This document shows, one piece after another, positions 51,111 through 60,274 of a DNA stretch of 64,000 nt. Within the stretch, counting starts at the first letter, position 1. Each line of letters starts with the position of its first letter. The stretch comes from Chryseobacterium indologenes. Lineage in GTDB: Bacteria > Bacteroidota > Bacteroidia > Flavobacteriales > Weeksellaceae. The notes below the pieces were generated by a model. It was not told the origin of the DNA. It was given only the letters and a program-made list of their open reading frames with translations, and did no database searches. Where the stretch lies: the NCBI GenBank assembly GCA_002439165.1, contig DJTE01000007.1:4129-68128 (forward strand), given 5' to 3'. A program made the translations under genes and the position numbers.

Positions 51111-52661
51111 ATGTCTAAAAAAGTAAAGGATTTCGGAATCGAAAAAACACTCAAAAATCTTGGGATCAAAGAAGAAAATAAGGGAACTTCAACAGGAGGG
51201 AAATATTTTGCTTCAGGAAAAACAATAGAAAGCTTTTCTCCCGTAGATGGCAGACTGATTGCCAAAGTAAAGACTTCCGGACAAAGTGATTATGACAAAG
51301 TAATTGAAACCGCTCAGAAGGCGTTTCAGGAATTCAGAATGATCCCGGCTCCTAAGAGAGGGGAAATCGTAAGGCAGCTAGGCCAGAAATTAAGAGAATA
51401 TAAAGACGATCTTGGAAAACTTGTTTCTTATGAAATGGGAAAATCTTTGCAGGAAGGTCTTGGTGAAGTTCAGGAAATGATTGATATCTGCGACTTTGCA
51501 GTAGGTGTTTCCAGACAGCTTCACGGATATACCATGCATTCGGAAAGACCAGGTCACAGAATGTACGAACAGTACCACCCGCTTGGCGTAGTGGGAATTA
51601 TTACCGCGTTCAACTTCCCGGTAGCCGTATGGTCATGGAATACTGCTTTAGCGTGGATCTGTGGGAACGTTACCATCTGGAAACCTTCCGAAAAAACACC
51701 GATGTGTGCTATTGCATGCCAGAACATTATGGCCGAAGTATTGAAGGAGAACAACCTTCCTGAAGGTATTTCAAGCGTATTGGTGGCAGATCACGAAATC
51801 GGACAGAGATTAGTGGATGACAAGAGGGTTTCACTGGTATCTTTCACCGGTTCTACAAGAGTAGGAAGAATGGTTTCTTCTAAAGTAGCAGAAAGATTCG
51901 GAAAATCAATCCTTGAATTGGGAGGAAATAACGCGATCATCATCTCTAAAGATGCAGATATCGATATGTCTATCATCGGAGCTGTTTTCGGAGCGGTAGG
52001 AACAGCAGGACAGAGATGTACCACAACCAGAAGACTGATCATCCACGAAAGTGTATACGATGAAGTGAAAAACAGACTGGTAAAAGCATACGGACAGTTA
52101 AAAATCGGAAATCCTCTGGACGAAAAAAACCATGTAGGACCGCTTATCGATGTTGATGCTGTTAATCAGTACGAGGAAGCCATCAAAAAATGTAAAAAAG
52201 AAGGTGGTAAATTTATCGTTGAAGGTGGCGTACTGAGCGGAAAAGAGTACGAATCAGGATGCTACGTTAAACCATGTATCGCAGAAGTGAAAAACTCTTA
52301 TGAAATCGTTCAGCACGAAACATTTGCACCGATTTTATACTTAATCAAATACAAAACATTAGAAGAAGCTATTGCTATTCAGAATGATGTTCCGCAGGGA
52401 TTATCTTCTGCTATCATGACGCAGAATTTAAGAGAAGCGGAATTATTCCTTTCTCACGCAGGTTCAGACTGTGGTATTGCTAACGTGAACATCGGAACTT
52501 CCGGTGCGGAAATCGGTGGTGCTTTCGGTGGTGAAAAAGAAACAGGAGGCGGAAGAGAATCCGGTTCTGATGTTTGGAAATACTACATGAGAAGACAAAC
52601 CAATACTATAAATTATACAGCTCAACTTCCTTTAGCGCAAGGAATTAAGTTTGATTTGTAA
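51111..52661 (+). CDS. amaB: L-aminoadipate-semialdehyde dehydrogenase (ALDH7A1/AmaB-like)
   Basis: The 516-residue aldehyde dehydrogenase belongs to the ALDH7 (antiquitin) group. Catalytic Cys303 lies in GTAGQRCTTTRRL and the general base Glu269 in SILELGGNNAI. The family block NIGTSGAEIGGAFGGEKETG lies near the C-terminus. It oxidises alpha-aminoadipic semialdehyde to aminoadipate with NAD(P). The lysine 6-aminotransferase gene downstream makes that semialdehyde from lysine, so substrate assignment rests on both family and neighbour. Confidence 0.9.
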   Translation: MSKKVKDFGIEKTLKNLGIKEENKGTSTGGKYFASGKTIESFSPVDGRLIAKVKTSGQSDYDKVIETAQKAFQEFRMIPAPKRGEIVRQLGQKLREYKDDLGKLVSYEMGKSLQEGLGEVQEMIDICDFAVGVSRQLHGYTMHSERPGHRMYEQYHPLGVVGIITAFNFPVAVWSWNTALAWICGNVTIWKPSEKTPMCAIACQNIMAEVLKENNLPEGISSVLVADHEIGQRLVDDKRVSLVSFTGSTRVGRMVSSKVAERFGKSILELGGNNAIIISKDADIDMSIIGAVFGAVGTAGQRCTTTRRLIIHESVYDEVKNRLVKAYGQLKIGNPLDEKNHVGPLIDVDAVNQYEEAIKKCKKEGGKFIVEGGVLSGKEYESGCYVKPCIAEVKNSYEIVQHETFAPILYLIKYKTLEEAIAIQNDVPQGLSSAIMTQNLREAELFLSHAGSDCGIANVNIGTSGAEIGGAFGGEKETGGGRESGSDVWKYYMRRQTNTINYTAQLPLAQGIKFDL

Positions 52662-52689
52662 AAGTTTTAATTTAACTATGAAAATTTAA

Positions 52690-52726
52690 AATTGAGAGAT
52701 TTGAAAAATCATTCGGTCTCTCAATT
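52690..52726 (+). terminator. Hairpin between the dehydrogenase and aminotransferase genes
   Basis: AATTGAGAGA (52690-52699) pairs perfectly with TCTCTCAATT (52717-52726), but only a weak T-stretch follows. It may be a partial terminator that lowers read-through into the second gene. Confidence 0.55.
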
Positions 52727-52830
52727 CTTTAATCCAATTCCCACATTTAAAAATTAATAACCGGGATAATAATGAACCTCATTTTTTGATCTTCTAGTTA
52801 CCCACTTATTAAATCACACATCAATTTATT

Positions 52831-54156
52831 ATGGAACAAACATTAGATATAAAAGCAAATAAAGTAAAAGAAACAGTAGGAAAACACGTTTTGGCAGACG
52901 GTTTTGATTTCGTGATGGACATCGAAAGATCTCACGGATCATGGTTATATGATAAATTAACAGACAGAGAATATCTGGATATGTTCTCCATGTTTGCATC
53001 CGCTTCCATTGGTTACAACCACCCGTATCTTGTTGAAAGATCAGAATGGCTAGGCAGAATGGCTGTAAACAAACCCACTCTGGCAGACGTTTACTCCGAA
53101 GAATATGCCCAATTCCTGGATGTTTTCGAAAGAGTAGTGATCCCTGAAGAATTACAGTACGCATTTTTTATCGAAGGAGGAACTTTAGGCGTTGAAAATG
53201 CCATGAAAGCCTGCTTTGACTGGAAGACCCGTAAAAATTTTGAAAAAGGTCTTCAGACAGAAGCCGGAATCTGCATCCACTTCAGACAGGCCTTCCACGG
53301 AAGAAGTGGATATACTTTAAGTTTAACCAATACTTCAGATCCAAGAAAATACCAATATTTCCCAATGTTTGAGTGGCCGAGGATCTTAAACCCGAAATTG
53401 ACTTTCCCAATCACAGAAGAAAATCTGGAAGAAACCATTAAAAATGAAAAACTGGCCCTTCTTCAGATTGAAGAAGCAATCCTGATGAACCCTGATAAAG
53501 TAGCCTGCATCATTATTGAGCCTATCCAGGCAGAAGGTGGAGACAACCATTTCAGAGATGAATTCCTGATGGGATTAAGAAACCTGTGCGACCAGAACGA
53601 CATCCTTCTGATCTTTGACGAAGTGCAGACCGGTATCGGAATTACAGGGAAAATGTGGGCATTCCAGCATTTCACCGCTAAGCCGGATATTATTTCTTTC
53701 GGTAAAAAAGCCCAGGTATGCGGAGTTTTGGCCAACAAAGAAAAATTTGATGAAGTACCGAACAATGTTTTCAGAGAAAGCTCAAGAATTAACTCCACTT
53801 TCGGAGGGAACTTTATCGACATGCTTCGTTTCCAGCTGGTAATGGAAGTGATTGAAAAAGAAAACCTGGTTGAAAACGCAAGAGTAGTAGGAGACTACCT
53901 GTTGGAAAGATTAAAAGAACTGGCTCAGAAATATCCTGAAAAAATTTCCAATGCAAGAGGAAGAGGATTGATGTGTGCCATTGATCTGCCTTCAGGAGAA
54001 CAGAGAAATCAGATGATGAACGAGCTGTTCAGAGACGGTTTGATCATACTTCCATGTGGTGATCAGTCCCTTCGTTTCAGACCTCATCTGAATGTTACCA
54101 AAGAAGAAATTCAGATGGCTTTAGACAAAATTGAAAATAATATTAATAAAATTTAA
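52831..54156 (+). CDS. lat: L-lysine 6-aminotransferase
   Basis: The 441-residue class III aminotransferase matches the LAT family: SIGYNHPYLVERSEWLGRMA, IEGGTLGVENAMKACFDWKT and QAFHGRSGYTLSLTNTSDPR. LIFDEVQTGIG carries Asp263 for PLP, and ISFGKKAQVCGVL carries the Schiff-base lysine at 292 or 293. LAT moves the epsilon-amino group of lysine to 2-oxoglutarate. With the upstream dehydrogenase it converts lysine to aminoadipate. The genes are 169 bp apart with a hairpin between. Confidence 0.93.
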   Translation: MEQTLDIKANKVKETVGKHVLADGFDFVMDIERSHGSWLYDKLTDREYLDMFSMFASASIGYNHPYLVERSEWLGRMAVNKPTLADVYSEEYAQFLDVFERVVIPEELQYAFFIEGGTLGVENAMKACFDWKTRKNFEKGLQTEAGICIHFRQAFHGRSGYTLSLTNTSDPRKYQYFPMFEWPRILNPKLTFPITEENLEETIKNEKLALLQIEEAILMNPDKVACIIIEPIQAEGGDNHFRDEFLMGLRNLCDQNDILLIFDEVQTGIGITGKMWAFQHFTAKPDIISFGKKAQVCGVLANKEKFDEVPNNVFRESSRINSTFGGNFIDMLRFQLVMEVIEKENLVENARVVGDYLLERLKELAQKYPEKISNARGRGLMCAIDLPSGEQRNQMMNELFRDGLIILPCGDQSLRFRPHLNVTKEEIQMALDKIENNINKI

Positions 54157-54218
54157 AACCAAAGATTTGTAATTTAAAAAAAAACATCGTAAATTTAGAT
54201 ACTCAAACGATATAGAAT

Positions 54219-54449
54219 ATGGAAAGAAGTACGAGAGTATCGGTTTTTGAAAGTGATAAACCTTCAGAAATCCAGCTAATTAAGTCTAAATTGGATGATG
54301 CCCAAATTACAAATACCGTCGAAAATAATTACCTCACCTTTACGACAACGCCTACCGCAACGTCGCTGAAAATTATGGTAGATTTAGAAGACGAGAAGAA
54401 AGCATTTCAGATTATTGATGCTTATCTTCAACAAGCTGAAAATCAATAA
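54219..54449 (+). CDS. DUF2007 putative signal-transducing protein
   Basis: The 76-residue protein fits DUF2007: VSVFESDKPSEIQLIKSKLD near the start, a short beta-rich middle and DLEDEKKAFQIIDAYLQQ at the end. It is cytoplasmic and of unknown role. It lies 62 bp downstream of lat in the same direction and could be the last gene of that unit; a strong terminator follows. Confidence 0.82.
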   Translation: MERSTRVSVFESDKPSEIQLIKSKLDDAQITNTVENNYLTFTTTPTATSLKIMVDLEDEKKAFQIIDAYLQQAENQ

Positions 54450-54484
54450 AAACAATTTCATAATTTTAAATTTTACTACTTCGG

Positions 54485-54521
54485 ACCGAAAATTAATTTT
54501 TTAATTAGTTTTCGGTTTTTT
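54485..54521 (+). terminator. Terminator after the DUF2007 gene
   Basis: ACCGAAAATTAATT pairs with AATTAGTTTTCGGT (one mismatch, 54485-54516), followed by six T's. Confidence 0.82.
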
Positions 54522-54772
54522 AATTCAAACCGAAGCAATATTTTAATTGGAAGGAATATAAAATTTCTAATCCGCCGTAATTAAAAAATCAACGCATTTA
54601 TAATAATTAGAAAATAAAAAAGAGGAGATTAATTATTCCTGCATTGAATTTTGTAATGATGAACCATTATTCAATAGAGGAGGGCTTCAGACCGCCTGAA
54701 AAATCATCCGACCGGCTTTAGCCAAAACCTGAAATACAGATTAATCTCTTTATTTTATATAAACAACCAACA
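54522..54772. other. AT-rich gap with a repeat-like block
   Basis: No gene was found. At about 54680-54730 there is GGGCTTCAGACCGCC and then GACCGGCTTTAGCC, two half-similar GC-rich words in inverted sense. I recall this motif pair from flavobacterial intergenic DNA but see only one copy here. Confidence 0.4.
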
Positions 54773-55285
54773 ATGAATTCAGAAACAAAACTAAGAAAAG
54801 CGGAAATTGAAGACAGAGATCTCATTTGGGAGATCATTCAGCAGTCTATTGAAAGAAGAAAGCAGGACGGAAGCGCACAATGGCAGAATGGCTATCCCAA
54901 CCTCGGAACCGTAGAAAGTGACATTGCAAAAGGACTCGGATATGTTATGACAGTAGATAATGAAATTGCGGTATATGCCGCTTTAATTCTGAATGACGAG
55001 CCTGCTTACAGCAAAATTGAAGGAGCTTGGCTGAGTAACGGAGAATTTGTGGTCGTACACAGAGTCGCGGTAGACGGGAAATTTGCCGGCCAGGGTATGG
55101 TAAAAAAACTTTTTGATCATATTGAAGATTTTACCAGATCCCATGGAATTCAGAGTGTAAAAGTAGACACCAATTATGACAATATTGCTATGCTGAAGAT
55201 TCTTGAAAGCAAAGGATATTCCTACTGTGGCGAAGTTCTTTTGGCAGACGGAATGAGGAAAGCTTATGAGAAGATTATAATTTGA
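54773..55285 (+). CDS. GNAT N-acetyltransferase
   Basis: The 170-residue protein has a GNAT fold: KLRKAEIEDRDLIWEIIQQ at the start, VVHRVAVDGKFAGQGMVKKL (strand 4 and the acetyl-CoA loop), and NYDNIAMLKILESKGYSYCG near the end. The substrate is unknown. It stands alone ahead of the efflux operon, with 116 bp between. Confidence 0.85.
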   Translation: MNSETKLRKAEIEDRDLIWEIIQQSIERRKQDGSAQWQNGYPNLGTVESDIAKGLGYVMTVDNEIAVYAALILNDEPAYSKIEGAWLSNGEFVVVHRVAVDGKFAGQGMVKKLFDHIEDFTRSHGIQSVKVDTNYDNIAMLKILESKGYSYCGEVLLADGMRKAYEKIII

Positions 55286-55358
55286 GGAAAAAGTTAAATC
55301 TATTTTCATTGAATTTTTAAAAGATCCCCTATTTATAAACTCTATCATCTTTGTTCGT

Positions 55359-55385
55359 TTGGTTCTGAACTAATTTCTACTTTTG
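55359..55385 (+). promoter_or_regulatory. Promoter of the regulator-RND efflux operon
   Basis: TTG (55359-55361), 16 bp, then TACTTTTG (55378-55385) lie 17 bp before ATG 55402. Confidence 0.65.
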
Positions 55386-55401
55386 TTAAAATTTTTATTT
55401 T

Positions 55402-55857
55402 ATGCATCAAAGTATAGAAATTGATGAAAAAATTTTTCAGGATGCCGTAAAATTTTATGGCACTATCTTCAACTTACCCCCTTTAGCCTCAAAAATTTAT
55501 TCCTACCTTCTTTTCGATTATGAGAAAGTAGGAATTACTTTTGACGAGTTTGTTGAAGTGCTCTCTGCGAGCAAAAGTTCTGTTTCCACCAGTATATCTC
55601 TCTTGCTGAATGCACAGCTGATCGTAGATCACAATAAGATGGACGAAAGGAAACGGTATTTTTTCATCAATGAAGATTATAAACGGATACGGTTTGAAAA
55701 AATAGTTCAGAAAATGGAAGACGAATTAAAACTACTAGATGACTTAAACAATTTTAAAAAAAATCAGGACGATGGATACAATGAAAGAATAGAAGCTTAC
55801 AAAGCACTTTTAAATAAAAACATAAAAAATATTCAGGAATCTCTTAATAAACTATAA
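55402..55857 (+). CDS. GbsR/MarR-type transcriptional regulator
   Basis: The 151-residue winged-helix protein belongs to the GbsR/MarR-like group: LPPLASKIYSYLLFDYEKVG, VLSASKSSVSTSISLLLNAQ (recognition helix) and DERKRYFFINEDYKRIRF (wing). The C-terminal half is a long helix for dimerisation. It is the first gene of an RND operon with 1 bp to the adaptor gene, so it most likely controls that pump. I see no obvious palindrome at its promoter. Confidence 0.87.
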   Translation: MHQSIEIDEKIFQDAVKFYGTIFNLPPLASKIYSYLLFDYEKVGITFDEFVEVLSASKSSVSTSISLLLNAQLIVDHNKMDERKRYFFINEDYKRIRFEKIVQKMEDELKLLDDLNNFKKNQDDGYNERIEAYKALLNKNIKNIQESLNKL

Positions 55858-55858
55858 A

Positions 55859-57043
55859 ATGAATAATAAGCTAGTTATACTTTCTATTGCAGCGCTCTCA
55901 CTGACCGCCTGCAAAAAAGAAGCTCCGAAACAGGGCGGTGCCAAACCGTATCCGGTGGTTTCCGTGGAGGCAAAAAATATAGTGGGTTATCAGACATTCC
56001 CGGCTACCATTCAGGGGAGGGTAAACAATGATGTCCGTGCAAAAATCCAGGGATATATTACTCAGGTATTGGTAGATGAAGGGCAGTACGTTACCAAAGG
56101 GCAGCCTCTATTCCGTCTCGAAACCAATATTCTGAACGAAAATGCAGCAGCTTCCAAAGCCGGAATCGGTGCTGCCGAATCTACTATTGCTGCGGCTCAG
56201 GCTTCAGTAAATGCGGCCCAGGTGGAAGTGAATAAGCTGAAACCACTGGTTCAGAAAAACATTATCAGCAACGTTCAGTTACAGACGGCTCAGGCCAATT
56301 TAGCCCAGGCCCAGGCCCAGCTTCAGCAGGCTAATGCTGCCAAAAGACAGGCTGTTGCCAATTACAAAGGTGTAGAAGCCAATATTGAATACTCTATTAT
56401 CCGTGCGCCTATCTCGGGAGTTATCGGAAAACTGCCGTTAAAAGTGGGAAGTTTGGTAGGACCGAGCGATCAGACCCCTTTGACTACGATTTCCGATACC
56501 TCTGAAATCTTTGCCTACTTTTCAATGAATGAAAAAGAATACTTCGACTTCCTTGAAAAAGCACCGGGAGCCTCTATGCCCGAAAAAATCAAAAATCTTC
56601 CTATGGTGGAACTGCAGTTGGCAAACGGAAGCCTTTATCCCGAAAAAGGAAAGATTGAAGCCATTACAGGTCAGATCGATCCGGGTACAGGTACCATTCA
56701 GTTCAGGGTTGCCTTCAGCAATGCCCAGAAACTCCTGAGCAACGGAAACAGCGGAACCATCAGATTCCCTCAGCATTACGATAATGTTCTGGTAGTGCCG
56801 GAAAGTGCTACTTACGAACAGCAGGGAATCGTTTACGTATACAAAGTGGAAAAAGATACCGCTAAAAATGTCGTCGTGAATGTGATCGACAGAATCGACA
56901 ATATGGCTCTTATCAAATCAGGAGTCAATAAAGGGGAAACCGTAGTTGCTGCCGGCATCGGAGGTCTGAAGCCAGGTACACCGGTGATCCGTAAACCTGT
57001 AAAAATGGATAGTCTTGTTCAATCTATAAAACCGAAATTCTAA
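55859..57043 (+). CDS. RND efflux periplasmic adaptor (MexA/AcrA family) lipoprotein
   Basis: The 394-residue product has a lipoprotein signal (VILSIAALSLTACKKE, Cys18). Barrel-sandwich and hairpin parts follow: FPATIQGRVNNDVRAKIQGY, LVDEGQYVTKGQPLFRLETN, a long Ala/Gln-rich coiled hairpin, and YSIIRAPISGVIGKLPLKVG. A C-terminal membrane-proximal part ends with VAAGIGGLKPGTPVIRK. It links the inner-membrane pump to the outer-membrane channel. Its stop shares a base with the next start (TAATG), so translation is coupled. Confidence 0.93.
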   Translation: MNNKLVILSIAALSLTACKKEAPKQGGAKPYPVVSVEAKNIVGYQTFPATIQGRVNNDVRAKIQGYITQVLVDEGQYVTKGQPLFRLETNILNENAAASKAGIGAAESTIAAAQASVNAAQVEVNKLKPLVQKNIISNVQLQTAQANLAQAQAQLQQANAAKRQAVANYKGVEANIEYSIIRAPISGVIGKLPLKVGSLVGPSDQTPLTTISDTSEIFAYFSMNEKEYFDFLEKAPGASMPEKIKNLPMVELQLANGSLYPEKGKIEAITGQIDPGTGTIQFRVAFSNAQKLLSNGNSGTIRFPQHYDNVLVVPESATYEQQGIVYVYKVEKDTAKNVVVNVIDRIDNMALIKSGVNKGETVVAAGIGGLKPGTPVIRKPVKMDSLVQSIKPKF

Positions 57044-60000
57044 TGATAAAAAACTTTATTAACAGACCGGTTTTATCTACCGTAATCTCAATTTTGATTG
57101 TGATTCTCGGTATTTTAGGACTCGTCTCGTTACCGGTTACCCAGTACCCGGATATTGCACCGCCTACGGTAAGTGTTACCGCAAACTATACAGGAGCCAA
57201 CGCAGAAACGGTAATGAAAAGCGTGGTTGTTCCCCTGGAGGAACAGATCAACGGGGTGGAAGGAATGGATTATATTACTTCTTCTGCCGGAAACGACGGG
57301 TCTGCCAACATTCAGGTTTTCTTCAAACAGGGAATCGATCCGGATATTGCAGCGGTAAACGTGCAGAACCGTGTAGCCAGAGCAACACCTTTGCTCCCTT
57401 CTGAAGTAACCCGTTCAGGGGTGGTAACCCAGAAACAGCAGACCAGTGCCCTGATGTATATGTCATTCTACTCTGAAAATAAAGACCTGGATGATGTGTA
57501 TCTTCAGAACTTTTTGAATATCAATGTTATTCCAAACCTTAAAAGGGTTAATGGTGTAGGGGATGCCAACGTTTTCGGAGGTAAAAACTACTCGATGAGA
57601 ATCTGGCTGGATCCGGCAAAAATGGCGGCCTATGGAGTAACACCCACGGATGTAACCAATGCGATCAACGAGCAGAGTAGAGAAGCGGCTGCCGGTTCTA
57701 TCGGGCAAAACAGCGGTAGCTCATTTGAATATATCATCAAATATGTCGGAAAATTCAATGATAAGGAACAGTATGATAATATCATCATTAAAGCACTGAA
57801 TGACGGACAGAATCTGATGCTGAAAGATGTGGCCAAAGTAGAGCTTGCCGGCCAGTCGTACAGCGGGATCGGGGAAAACGGAAATTATCCTTCCATCAGT
57901 ATGGGGATCTTCCAGACACCGGGATCCAATGCCCAGGAGATCATCAAAAATATCAAAACCTATCTGAAATCTGCGGAAAGTACTTTTCCACAGGGAATTA
58001 AATATACCTTTAACTTTGATACCAATGAATTCCTTGAAGCTTCTATTGAAAAAGTGGTACATACCCTGATCGAGGCTTTTATCCTGGTGTTTATCGTAGT
58101 ATATATTTTCCTTCAGGACTTCAGGTCAACCCTGATTCCGGCCATTGCCGTTCCGGTATCTATCGTGGGAGCCTTCTTCTTCCTGAATTTATTCGGATAT
58201 TCATTAAACCTTTTAACCTTATTCGCACTGGTACTGGCGATCGGTATTGTGGTGGATGACGCCATTGTAGTCGTCGAGGCCGTCCATGCGAAAATGGAAC
58301 ACGGTATTTCCGATGCCAAAAAAGCTACGGTAGAAGCTATGGATGAAATTACAGGCGCGATCATTTCAATTACCCTTGTAATGGCAGCCGTATTTATCCC
58401 GGTAACCTTTATTACAGGACCTACGGGGGTTTTCTACCAGCAGTTTGGGGTTACACTTATCGTAGCCATCATTATTTCTGCGGTTAACGCGTTAACGTTA
58501 AGCCCGGTTTTATGCTCCCTATTCTTAAAACCTCACGCAGAACATCATGAGAAGTATCAAAGTATGAATTTTCTTCAGAAATTTTTCTATAAATTCAATA
58601 TTGCCTTCAGAACAGCTACTGAACGTTATGGAAGAGGATTTGTATTCCTGTTGAGACATAAATGGGTAACCCTGATTATTTTTGCCGTTACAGGTGGAAT
58701 TTTATTCTGGGCAAGCAGTACAATGAAGAAAGGTTTCGTGCCTACGGAAGACAGAGGAATCATCTTTACCGATGTACAGCTTCCTCCGGGGGCCTCCATG
58801 GAAAGAACCTATAATGCACTGAAAACACTTCAGGCTAATGCAATGAAAGTACCGGGAGTTCAGAATGTAACCATTTCTACCGGTAGAGGATTCTTATCAG
58901 GAAACGGTAGTAATAACGGTCTTGCTTTCATTAAACTTAAACCTTTTGATGAAAGGAAAAAAGATGGGCAGACCTCTGAAGATATAACCAAAAAATTATT
59001 CGGAATTTCAGGAGCTGTACCGGATGCCAAAGTCGTATTCTTCCAGCCGCCGAGTGTGCCCGGATTCGGAAGCAGTGCAGGGTTTGAGATGGTGCTTCTT
59101 GACAAATCCGGTGGTGAATATGTTGATCTTGACAACAAAACCAATGAATTCATCGGTAAACTGATGGAAAGACCGGAAATTGAGTTCGCCCAGACTTCAT
59201 TCAATACAAAATATCCCCAGTATCAGATGGAGATCAATGTTCCTCTTACCAAACAGCTGGGAGTTTCTGTAAGTGATATCCTGGCAACGATGCAGGGATA
59301 CATCGGAGGAGTTTATACCGCTGACTTTACAAAATACGGAAAACAGTTCAGAGTAATGGTTCAGGCGCTTCCTGAAAACAGAAAGAACATTGAAAACCTG
59401 AATGAGCTTTATGTAAGAACAGGTTCCGGTGTAATGTCCCCGATCTCACAGTTTGTAACCCTTAAAAAAGCATACGGGCCACAGTCTGTAAGCCGTTACA
59501 ACCTCTTTACTTCGGTGAAAATTACAGGAGCCAACTCCGCAGGATACAGTTCCGGGGATGCCATTGCTGCCGTACAGCAGGTGGCCGGAGAAACACTGAA
59601 CCAAAACTATGGGGTAGAATTTACGGGACTGTCCAGAGAAGAATTGGCTTCCGGTTCACAGACCCTTCTGATCTTTGCATTAAGTCTGATCTTCGTTTAC
59701 TTTATTCTTTCTGCTCAGTATGAAAGTTATATTCTTCCATTAATTGTTGTGATCTCCCTTCCTTTAGGGGTAATGGGAGCCTACTTCGGACAGAAGATCA
59801 TGGGGCTGGAGAACAATATCTATTTCCAGATCGCTCTGATTATGCTTGTTGGATTATTGGCGAAAAATGCGATCCTTATTGTAGAATTTGCCGTTCAGAG
59901 AAGACATCACGGGGAAACCATCGTTATGTCGGCCATCAATGCGGCAAAAGCCAGATTAAGACCAATCCTGATGACATCATTTGCCTTTATCTTCGGATTA

Positions 60001-60189
60001 TTGCCGCTGGTACTGGCAAGCGGTATTGGTGCGGTGGGGAACAGATCCATTGCAACAGGAGCAGCAATCGGATTATTGATCGGTACTATTTTAGGATTAT
60101 TTGTGATCCCGGTACTGTATGTGATCTTTGAGACCCTTCAGGAAAAAATCAAACCGATCAAGAGAGAAGACATCAATTTAGCAGAATAA
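57043..60189 (+). CDS. HAE1-family RND efflux transporter (AcrB-like)
   Basis: The 1048-residue protein has the 12-helix, two-large-loop RND layout: MIKNFINRPVLSTVISILIV at the start, GNDGSANIQVFFKQGIDPDI in the first loop, and TM4 AIGIVVDDAIVVVEAVH with the proton-relay Asp pair near residue 405. LVGLLAKNAILIVEFAVQRR carries the relay Lys. Such pumps export hydrophobic drugs, dyes, bile salts or fatty acids using the proton gradient. Substrate is unknown. Confidence 0.95.
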   Translation: MIKNFINRPVLSTVISILIVILGILGLVSLPVTQYPDIAPPTVSVTANYTGANAETVMKSVVVPLEEQINGVEGMDYITSSAGNDGSANIQVFFKQGIDPDIAAVNVQNRVARATPLLPSEVTRSGVVTQKQQTSALMYMSFYSENKDLDDVYLQNFLNINVIPNLKRVNGVGDANVFGGKNYSMRIWLDPAKMAAYGVTPTDVTNAINEQSREAAAGSIGQNSGSSFEYIIKYVGKFNDKEQYDNIIIKALNDGQNLMLKDVAKVELAGQSYSGIGENGNYPSISMGIFQTPGSNAQEIIKNIKTYLKSAESTFPQGIKYTFNFDTNEFLEASIEKVVHTLIEAFILVFIVVYIFLQDFRSTLIPAIAVPVSIVGAFFFLNLFGYSLNLLTLFALVLAIGIVVDDAIVVVEAVHAKMEHGISDAKKATVEAMDEITGAIISITLVMAAVFIPVTFITGPTGVFYQQFGVTLIVAIIISAVNALTLSPVLCSLFLKPHAEHHEKYQSMNFLQKFFYKFNIAFRTATERYGRGFVFLLRHKWVTLIIFAVTGGILFWASSTMKKGFVPTEDRGIIFTDVQLPPGASMERTYNALKTLQANAMKVPGVQNVTISTGRGFLSGNGSNNGLAFIKLKPFDERKKDGQTSEDITKKLFGISGAVPDAKVVFFQPPSVPGFGSSAGFEMVLLDKSGGEYVDLDNKTNEFIGKLMERPEIEFAQTSFNTKYPQYQMEINVPLTKQLGVSVSDILATMQGYIGGVYTADFTKYGKQFRVMVQALPENRKNIENLNELYVRTGSGVMSPISQFVTLKKAYGPQSVSRYNLFTSVKITGANSAGYSSGDAIAAVQQVAGETLNQNYGVEFTGLSREELASGSQTLLIFALSLIFVYFILSAQYESYILPLIVVISLPLGVMGAYFGQKIMGLENNIYFQIALIMLVGLLAKNAILIVEFAVQRRHHGETIVMSAINAAKARLRPILMTSFAFIFGLLPLVLASGIGAVGNRSIATGAAIGLLIGTILGLFVIPVLYVIFETLQEKIKPIKREDINLAE

Positions 60190-60212
60190 AAATTAAAAAT
60201 TTGAGGCAGTAG

Positions 60213-60239
60213 AGTTAGATCTTTATTAAAAATCTAACT
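60213..60239. other. Hairpin between the pump and channel genes
   Basis: AGTTAGAT (60213-60220) pairs with ATCTAACT (60232-60239) across an 11-nt loop, with no T-run. It may tune read-through or RNA stability. Confidence 0.4.
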
Positions 60240-60274
60240 TCCGGCCTCCGATTTCTAACTTCTAATTTTATATA

